Below the pieces are notes generated by a model that saw only the letters and a list, made by a program, of their open reading frames with translations, had not been told where the DNA came from and did no database searches. Source: SAR86 cluster bacterium (GTDB taxonomy: Bacteria; Pseudomonadota; Gammaproteobacteria; Pseudomonadales; Pseudohongiellaceae). Taken from it: a DNA stretch of 39,961 nt. Shown piece after piece: positions 34,172 to 39,961 of the stretch (position 1 is the first letter of the stretch; each line of letters begins with the position of its first letter). A program made the position numbers and the translations under genes. The stretch lies in NCBI GenBank assembly GCA_002401885.1, contig NVUL01000011.1, positions 10,325 through 50,285 on the forward strand, in the 5' to 3' direction.

Positions 34172-35155
34172 CTAATCGTCCTTCGGTGTGCCATCTCCGT
34201 TCATGCCCATGGATTCGTAGCGTCTCCAACCAGCTAGGATTCCTGCCAGCCCGTGATTTCCCTCATGGCAGGCGTACTCGTAGATTGGATCTTCTATGCG
34301 GCGCATCGGCAATCGGGCCGACCATGATGCATCCCAGGTATTAGTATCTTCAACGGTGAAATCATAATCTAGCGTGTTCTCATCGATCCATCTGAAGCGC
34401 TCTTCTACCTTCAATGCCTGCGAAGTATTTCTCCAACCAATAGAGTAGTAGTAGTTCTGCGTATTAATTACTAGTGTGTCGCCGTCCCAGTGTGCAATCG
34501 AGTCTCCTTCCCATTTCAACTGCTTGGTATGGTGCTCATCGTCGAAGCGAATGATGCGCGCGTGATGAATCATCTCGCTCAGGATCATGACATGATCCTT
34601 CGTCTGCACCAGTTGCATATTGTTGTTGTAAGAACCCGATATCATCGGCGGACCGGTTCGAGCATTCATCATACAGCGATCGTTTAGCGTTCTCGCCTCT
34701 GGCCCCTCGCTGAGTCTTCGCATCTCAGAGATTTCGGCGCTGCGCTCTCTCCCTTTTGCGTTGAGCTCAGGAACCCGGCCATTGGGCGGATCGTAGACTA
34801 GAGACGTTCTTCGATCTGCGATCGTTTCGACGCCACGCTCATACCAGAATTCGTTATAGGAGATCACGCCCGGTGGGTAACCCGCGCCGCCTACCGAATC
34901 GATGATCAAATCTCGATTCTGTCGTCTATTCTCAAATGAGGCCCACTCGGCAGCCTCCTCGGCAGTGAGCGTCGCTTTGTCGGCGAGTTCGGGAGGCCTA
35001 TTCAGTGGCGTAAGTGTTCGGAAGGTATAGGTGCCTTGAAAATCTGGCACGCCGTGTTCAGTGCGTGGAATATCTCCAGACTGCGCCGCGAGCAACGGCG
35101 CGATGAATACAAAAGCCAGCACCAAAGCTGTTTTACTTAGGATTTTTATGTTCAT
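34172..35155 (-). CDS. Secreted protein of unknown function (paralogue of 25379-26353)
   Basis: The 327-residue protein closely matches the 25379 product from the mature N-terminus (DIPRTEHGVPDFQGTYTFRT) to the C-terminal ACHEGNHGLAGILAGWR, including TPLNRPPELADK and SVGGAGYPPGVISYN. The signal peptide (ending LLAAQ) is the more divergent part. GGGAG precedes the ATG, and the leader TTTCGAATGAAC resembles the paralogue's TTCGAATGAACC. It follows the amidohydrolase gene by 42 bases on the same strand, so here the protein is likely co-expressed with a lipoprotein amidohydrolase and perhaps an aminotransferase, unlike the 25379 copy, which stands alone. Function unknown. Confidence 0.82.
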   Translation of the reverse strand: MNIKILSKTALVLAFVFIAPLLAAQSGDIPRTEHGVPDFQGTYTFRTLTPLNRPPELADKATLTAEEAAEWASFENRRQNRDLIIDSVGGAGYPPGVISYNEFWYERGVETIADRRTSLVYDPPNGRVPELNAKGRERSAEISEMRRLSEGPEARTLNDRCMMNARTGPPMISGSYNNNMQLVQTKDHVMILSEMIHHARIIRFDDEHHTKQLKWEGDSIAHWDGDTLVINTQNYYYSIGWRNTSQALKVEERFRWIDENTLDYDFTVEDTNTWDASWSARLPMRRIEDPIYEYACHEGNHGLAGILAGWRRYESMGMNGDGTPKDD

Positions 35156-35197
35156 TCGAAACTCCCTATACTTATAGTTATAAGTTACAGCGCCGTT

Positions 35198-36865
35198 CTA
35201 ATTCTGATAGACCAGCTCTCCGCCCACGTAGGTCTGTTCGATCTCTATATCCATGATCTCTTCCGGATCGATAGTCAAAATATCGCTAGAGAGCACGATC
35301 ATATCGGCGAGCTTGCCAGGTTCAAGCGAACCCTTCAGGTCTTCTTCAAAACCGAGAAAAGCACCTTTGATCGTGTAGCCCTGAATCGCTTCTTGGATAG
35401 TGATAGCCTCATCTGTTCCGAACACTCTGCCGCTCATTCCCTTCCTAGTGACAGCCGCATAGATACCAACCAACGGACCTATGGGCAAGATGTCGCTGGA
35501 AATGGCGACATGGATACCGTGGTCCATCGGCGAACGCACAGGATTGTTGTGCTCGAGACGCCAGCCGTCAAGATTCGCTACGTAACGTCCCTCTAAGGTA
35601 TAGGTGAAGTTCGGCTGCTGCGTAATATGAATGCCATGCTCCGCCATTTTCTCCATCGTTTCATCGGATGGACGCATTGAGAAGTGATTGAGATAGGTGC
35701 GGTGATCCTCCCGCGGATTTCTGGTGAGCGCATCGGCAAGAGTATCGACTACTAGCTCGATGGCCGCATCGCCGATCGCATGAATACCCATCTGCCATCC
35801 AGCGTCGTGAATCTCATTAATATGAGCGACTAATTCTTCCTCTGGCATGTTCAGGTAACCACGGTAGTCGCCTTGATTCAGATACGGCTCCTTGGTAAAC
35901 GCAGCTGGACCGGTAAAGCCTCCATCGGCAAATACCTTGATGGGGCCAATCTTCAGAAACTCGTTGCCATCACCGACTCTCGCTTTAACGTCGGCAATAC
36001 CTTCCGGGTCGAACCACTGAAATTGTATTGCGGAACGCGGCAACTTCACGCCGGGCTTGGCATAGAGTTCTTCCCACATTGCGTATTCCCCCGGGCGCTT
36101 CGAGGCGTCAGTAATGCTGGTGATTCCTTTAGCAAGCAGGTCACCTAAGTTAATTTCGAGGCTTGCGATTAATTCATCATAGGTGGAATCTGGCACCAGG
36201 CGACCGACGATGCCCTGCCGTTCGCGAATAATCCCGTTAGCCACGCCATTCTCATCCCGTTCGAATACGCCACCTTCGGGATCGGGTGTCTCGTCGGTAA
36301 TATTGGCCAGCTCTAGAGCCGATGTACTAACAACCGCACTATGGCCTCCCGCTCGCGTAAAGGTTATGGGATTGTTTGGGGCGGCGATGTCTAGATCACC
36401 GCGCAGCGGCTTGCGTCCTTCGGCTAGCTCATCCTCCGACCAACCATAGCCGGTAATCCACTCCCCCTCGCCCAATTCAGCAGCCTTCGCGCGAATAAGG
36501 TCTTGCATCTCAGCAATCGAGGATACTTCGCTCAATTCAATATAGCGCTGCGGTCTACCGCGGATATGTGTATGCGAATCGATGAAGCCGGGGATAAGCG
36601 TTTTACCTCCAAGATCGCGCACGGTAGCAGCATCATACTTATCTAGCAGCGAAGCATCACCGAGCTCGACGATTCGACCTTCGCTCACTACGATCGTATC
36701 GTGAATGCTGAACGCCTCATCGACAGAAACGATCTTTCCATTGCTCAATATTAAATCTGCGGTGATTTTATCTGCTGATGCAGATGAAGCTTCCTGTTCG
36801 GGCTGGCACGCAGCCAGCAAGATGATTAGAGCGGAGACGAGAAAGACGCTGCTAAGATTCTTCAT
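35198..36865 (-). CDS. Lipoprotein amidohydrolase (YtcJ-like, amidohydrolase 3 family)
   Basis: The 555-residue protein has a lipoprotein signal with lipobox LAAC (C20), then a metal-dependent amidohydrolase: FIDSHTH at 94-100 (H98, H100), AGGHSAVV, GIHAIGDAAIE and the C-terminal LGFEEDLKGSLEPGKLADM that closes the composite beta-sandwich. The family hydrolyses amide bonds in N-acyl amino acids or related compounds. An anchored, exported form suggests it trims extracellular compounds. AGGA precedes the ATG. It lies 60 bases after the aminotransferase gene and 42 before the secreted paralogue, forming a likely three-gene operon. Confidence 0.9.
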   Translation of the reverse strand: MKNLSSVFLVSALIILLAACQPEQEASSASADKITADLILSNGKIVSVDEAFSIHDTIVVSEGRIVELGDASLLDKYDAATVRDLGGKTLIPGFIDSHTHIRGRPQRYIELSEVSSIAEMQDLIRAKAAELGEGEWITGYGWSEDELAEGRKPLRGDLDIAAPNNPITFTRAGGHSAVVSTSALELANITDETPDPEGGVFERDENGVANGIIRERQGIVGRLVPDSTYDELIASLEINLGDLLAKGITSITDASKRPGEYAMWEELYAKPGVKLPRSAIQFQWFDPEGIADVKARVGDGNEFLKIGPIKVFADGGFTGPAAFTKEPYLNQGDYRGYLNMPEEELVAHINEIHDAGWQMGIHAIGDAAIELVVDTLADALTRNPREDHRTYLNHFSMRPSDETMEKMAEHGIHITQQPNFTYTLEGRYVANLDGWRLEHNNPVRSPMDHGIHVAISSDILPIGPLVGIYAAVTRKGMSGRVFGTDEAITIQEAIQGYTIKGAFLGFEEDLKGSLEPGKLADMIVLSSDILTIDPEEIMDIEIEQTYVGGELVYQN

Positions 36866-36925
36866 GTTTTGTATCCTATTTTATTATTCTGTTCACATGA
36901 TTAAGACGTTTCAAAAACAACAAAC

Positions 36926-38272
36926 TTATTCTATTAATTTCTTTTTCTTCGCATATTCGAGTGTTGCTGTTAGCGCCCGACCAAATTTCTCAGCCATCTC
37001 ATCAATCTGTTCTTCTTCGATGATGAGTGGTGGACAAAAAGCTACAGAGCTCCCGCTAACCACACGCAGCAGCAAGCCAGCATCCTGGCAAGCTCGCTGT
37101 GCGAACGCGCCCACCCGACCGTCGCTAAATGCCTGACCAGTTTCTTTATTGGCCACCAACTCGACCGCTCCAATGAGACCCTTGCCCCGCACCTCACCCA
37201 CTAACTCGTGACCTGCATACTCCTGCAGTCGGGATTGCAACTGCGCGCCCATTTTCGCTGCTCTAGCGAATAGGCCGTCACGCTCATAAATCTCCAAGGC
37301 TTTTAGAGCGGCAGCACAAGCGACTGGGTGACCGGTGTAAGTATAACCATGCCCAAAAACGCCAACCTCCGCACTCTGCTCGACCATCGCCTCATACATT
37401 TTCCCAGGAATAACCGCCGCGCTAATTGGAATGTAGGCTGACGACAGTTGTTTCGCTAAGCTCATGAGGTCTGGCTGTATACCCATCGTCGTCGAGCCGA
37501 AATCATTTCCCGTTCTACCGAATCCGCAGATCACCTCATCGGCCCAGAGGAAGATATCGTGCTCTCTCAACAAGGCTTGCACCTTAGGCAAGTAACCTTC
37601 CGGCGGCACGATCACGCCACCGGCACCCATTAGTGGTTCGGCAATGAAGGCGGCTATCGTGTCTGCACCTTCTTCGAAAATTATCTGCTCTAGGTTTATT
37701 AATAGACGGGAAACAAATTCATCTTCCGACTCATCGCCTACCTTGCCGCGGTAGTAGTGTGGACAATCCGCTCGAAGAATACCGAGCGCATCTACCGGCA
37801 GATCGAAGTGGCTGTGCATCACAGGCAGCCCAGTAAGGGCAGCGGCGGCGACGGTCACGCCGTGATAGCCTCGGTCTAATGCGATGATTTTCTTCTTTTG
37901 AGGCTTGCCGATGGCATTGCTGTAGTAACGCAGCATTTTTATCTGCGAATCGTTCGCCTCGCTACCCGAGTTACTGAAGAAGATTCTGGCATCTGGGATC
38001 GGCACCATCGCGGCGAGCTTGTCGGCCAATTCCATTACAACAGGATGGGTGCGACCGCCGAAGAGGTGACTGTAGGAGAGGGTTATGAGCTGAGAGTTGA
38101 TAGCGGCAATGAGCTCTTCATTGCCGTAGCCGAGGGCGGAGCACCAGAGTCCTGACAAGCCTTCTAGATACTGATTGCCTGCGTCGTCGAAGACATAGAC
38201 TCCCTTACCGCTGACAATATTTATCTGCTCGACAGCGGCGAGGTTAGTTACTGGGTAAATGATCGAGGACAT
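36926..38272 (-). CDS. Class III (omega) aminotransferase, PLP-dependent
   Basis: The 448-residue protein has the fold-type I set: GSEAND at 103-108, a YHG motif at 136-138, WADEVICGFGRTG with Asp245 holding the PLP ring nitrogen, and SLAKQLSSAY with Lys274 forming the Schiff base. The start (GLWCSALGYG) fits the beta-alanine:pyruvate and omega-transaminase group. It moves amino groups between omega-amino acids or amines and a keto acid such as pyruvate. GGAGG lies upstream of the ATG. It is the first gene of the probable operon with the amidohydrolase, suggesting that released amines or amino acids are then deaminated. Confidence 0.92.
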   Translation of the reverse strand: MSSIIYPVTNLAAVEQINIVSGKGVYVFDDAGNQYLEGLSGLWCSALGYGNEELIAAINSQLITLSYSHLFGGRTHPVVMELADKLAAMVPIPDARIFFSNSGSEANDSQIKMLRYYSNAIGKPQKKKIIALDRGYHGVTVAAAALTGLPVMHSHFDLPVDALGILRADCPHYYRGKVGDESEDEFVSRLLINLEQIIFEEGADTIAAFIAEPLMGAGGVIVPPEGYLPKVQALLREHDIFLWADEVICGFGRTGNDFGSTTMGIQPDLMSLAKQLSSAYIPISAAVIPGKMYEAMVEQSAEVGVFGHGYTYTGHPVACAAALKALEIYERDGLFARAAKMGAQLQSRLQEYAGHELVGEVRGKGLIGAVELVANKETGQAFSDGRVGAFAQRACQDAGLLLRVVSGSSVAFCPPLIIEEEQIDEMAEKFGRALTATLEYAKKKKLIE

Positions 38273-38414
38273 AGAAAATTCGCCTCCGCTAATTGCCTAG
38301 AACTTAGAGTAGCTCTGAACAATTCAGACTCGCAACCATGGAATTATTCAGAGATACCCTAGCATTTACGCAACGATTTGAATACCAATCTACGGGCGCC
38401 CGCGCGCTTGGGTG

Positions 38415-39494
38415 CTACTCCTTAGCAACGAAGCCTTCCCAGCTTTGCATGTAGGTGATGAACTTGTCCGAAAGCCCTTCATCTACGAGGTGGCTACGTG
38501 CTACTGGGTTTTTTACCGGCATGAAGCTCGGATCTTCCTGATAGCGATTGGGAAAGTCATGATGCAAGATTGCCGCTCGCCCTAACATGACCCAATCTGC
38601 GCCTGCCGCCAAAGCCTTTTCAGCCTCCTCGGGTGTAAGAATCTTGCCTGCAACGCCTAGTCGAACCTTACCTCGGTCCAGCTCGGTAAAATAGGACATG
38701 AGAGTCTTGCCCTGCATGGCTTCTTCATTCGGCTCTTTGAAGACGTCCCAGAGCGACATGTCCAGAAAATCGATCTGGCCAGTGCTCATCAGCTGCTGTG
38801 CCACGGTTTGCACTTCGCTGAGCACCAAGCCAAAACGCTCGGGAGACAAACGCACGCCAACCATAAAATCATCTCTACATCGCTCACGAATACCATCGAG
38901 TATTTCGAAGAAGATACGGCTCCTGTTCTCGAGAGGGCCTCCATAGCGGTCGTCCCGTTGATTGTTTTCGCTACTCAGAAACTGACAGAGAATATAACTA
39001 TGGGCACCATGAATCTCGATACCATCGAATCCAGCCTTCTCTGAGCGGACCGCTGCCGCGATAAAATCAGCAACTAACTGCTCAACTTCCACCAAGCTCA
39101 GCGCCCGCGCGCCAGTCTTCTCATCCCCGGAAGGACTGACAGGGTCCGCACCAATCAACTCACTCGGCGAACGCATGCCGGCATGATGAAGCTGACAGAT
39201 CGCTATACTGTCGTGAGCCTTGATCGTTGCAGCTAGATGACTCAAACCTTCAATGTGCGCGTCCGAGAACACTCCAAGCTGCCCCGGAAAACCCTGACCG
39301 ACTGCCTGCACGTGTGCAGCACAGGTCATGGTGAGGCCGAATCCGCCTTCGGCGCGCATGGTGAGCCACCTAAACTCCTCGTCCGATAGCACGCCATCCT
39401 CATGGCTCTGTGTGTTAGTTAGAGGCGCCAACATGAATCGGTTCTTCATGGCTGGGCCGCGGCTAAAGCTAAGCGGTCGGAAAAGTTGACTCAT
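38415..39494 (-). CDS. Old Yellow Enzyme family NADH:flavin oxidoreductase
   Basis: The 359-residue TIM-barrel protein has FMN-binding segments APLTN near residue 23, QLHHAG at 101-106, and the paired His of IEIHGAH at 160-165. The family mark RDDRYGGPLENRSRIFFE lies at 180-197, and a phosphate-binding GADWVMLGRAAI near the end. Members reduce enones or act in steroid, nitro-ester or terpenoid breakdown with NAD(P)H. Only the single flavin domain is present, with no C-terminal Fe-S or FAD domain of the 2,4-dienoyl-CoA reductase type. It lies 142 bases upstream of the aminotransferase, same strand, and is divergent from the PQQ dehydrogenase gene. Confidence 0.9.
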   Translation of the reverse strand: MSQLFRPLSFSRGPAMKNRFMLAPLTNTQSHEDGVLSDEEFRWLTMRAEGGFGLTMTCAAHVQAVGQGFPGQLGVFSDAHIEGLSHLAATIKAHDSIAICQLHHAGMRSPSELIGADPVSPSGDEKTGARALSLVEVEQLVADFIAAAVRSEKAGFDGIEIHGAHSYILCQFLSSENNQRDDRYGGPLENRSRIFFEILDGIRERCRDDFMVGVRLSPERFGLVLSEVQTVAQQLMSTGQIDFLDMSLWDVFKEPNEEAMQGKTLMSYFTELDRGKVRLGVAGKILTPEEAEKALAAGADWVMLGRAAILHHDFPNRYQEDPSFMPVKNPVARSHLVDEGLSDKFITYMQSWEGFVAKE

Positions 39495-39716
39495 TTTTGA
39501 TGATAATTCCTGTCTGTAGATTTCTAAAAGTGGTTGGCAGCTAGATCAATCGAATTGATACGAAGCGAAAAGCAGGCGAAAGATTACACGTTTAGGCAGA
39601 TTTACGAAACCATTGTGTTGCACCACTTGGATACACTGGGTAGATTCAAGTAGACTCGATAGCCTTACATCTTGGCCAACGCCCTTAGAAAGCATCCCAA
39701 GAAACAAGGAGACCAA

Positions 39717-39961
39717 ATGCGAACTTCGCAAACTATAGCTCTATTTGGCGGCTTGCTCAGCGCCGTACTTTTTACCCCAATCTTCGCGCAAGGCCCAGAC
39801 GCACTCTCCTCGGGAAGCGAATGGACTCAGTATCGCGGCAATCTGTCGGGCACAGGTTTCTCGCCTTTAACGCAGATCAATCAGCAAAATGTAGCCGATC
39901 TCGACAGCGCCTGGTCTTATTCGCTACTTGCCAATGCACTCAATACCGATGAGAACCCTAG
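39717..39961 (+). CDS. PQQ-dependent dehydrogenase (N-terminal part, cut by window edge)
   Basis: The ATG at 39717 has AAGGAG six bases upstream. The 81 visible residues contain a signal peptide (hydrophobic core IALFGGLLSAVLFTPIFAQG) and the first propeller blade WTQYRGNLSGTGFSPLTQI, followed by NQQNVADLDSAWSYSL, the standard start of quinoprotein glucose/alcohol dehydrogenases in the periplasm. The remainder and the PQQ-binding residues lie outside the window. It would be the second quinoprotein of the region after the cytochrome fusion at 27603. Confidence 0.88.
   Translation, partial: MRTSQTIALFGGLLSAVLFTPIFAQGPDALSSGSEWTQYRGNLSGTGFSPLTQINQQNVADLDSAWSYSLLANALNTDENP

Overview
The window looks like chromosomal DNA of an aquatic, Gram-negative gammaproteobacterium. 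This is inferred from protein content only; there is no rRNA or tRNA to anchor taxonomy. Pointers are a TonB-dependent receptor, lipobox and Sec/Tat signal peptides, periplasmic quinoproteins and c-type cytochromes, a DbpA-domain DEAD-box helicase, a PlsB-like acyltransferase, and many small secreted families (DUF6152-like, DUF6644-like). I found no tRNA, rRNA, CRISPR array, insertion sequence or phage gene.

Layout. 1-655: a di-haem cytochrome c peroxidase/MauG-type protein running off the left edge. 656-2332: a decayed, AT-variable stretch with a broken phytanoyl-CoA dioxygenase and a possible frameshifted small secreted protein. 2333-3136: an FkbM methyltransferase. 3300-7196 (minus strand): a nucleotide-salvage set, namely a lipoprotein 5'-nucleotidase, a NupC-type nucleoside transporter and a Tat-exported epoxide-hydrolase-like enzyme. 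7279-9372: a hybrid histidine kinase enclosed by two direct copies (7107-7278 and 9373-9578) of the 5' end of the nucleotidase gene. 9609-11570: a haem-dependent oxidative N-demethylase-like protein and a secreted cyclophilin with an extra C-terminal domain. 11694-14556: DUF6152-like protein, secreted protein, cytochrome b561, then two convergent DUF6644-like membrane proteins, with a long inverted repeat and a tandem-repeat array in the intergenic regions. 14801-18893: PlsB-like acyltransferase, DeaD helicase, GNAT acetyltransferase. 19035-22559: secreted NHL propeller, then a small membrane protein paired with a sodium:solute symporter. 22977-29471: TonB-dependent receptor, secreted protein, exported two-domain VOC protein, cytochrome c-PQQ dehydrogenase. 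29635-33991: SDR remnant, TPR-oxygenase fusion, GloB, glutathione S-transferase, small membrane protein. 34172-39961: secreted paralogue, lipoprotein amidohydrolase, class III aminotransferase, Old Yellow Enzyme-type oxidoreductase, and the start of another PQQ-dependent dehydrogenase running off the right edge.

How the parts fit. The theme is periplasmic oxidation and uptake of organic matter: quinoproteins, c-type and b-type cytochromes, an outer-membrane receptor, nucleotide and solute transporters, and glutathione-linked detoxification. The strongest unexplained structures are the repeat-flanked histidine kinase (7107-9578), the alternating ~36-bp tandem repeat with internal dyads (14581-14745), the 67-bp inverted repeat just before the cytochrome b561 start (12971-13037), the symporter with a four-helix partner protein, and a pair of near-identical secreted proteins of unknown function (25379-26353 and 34172-35155).
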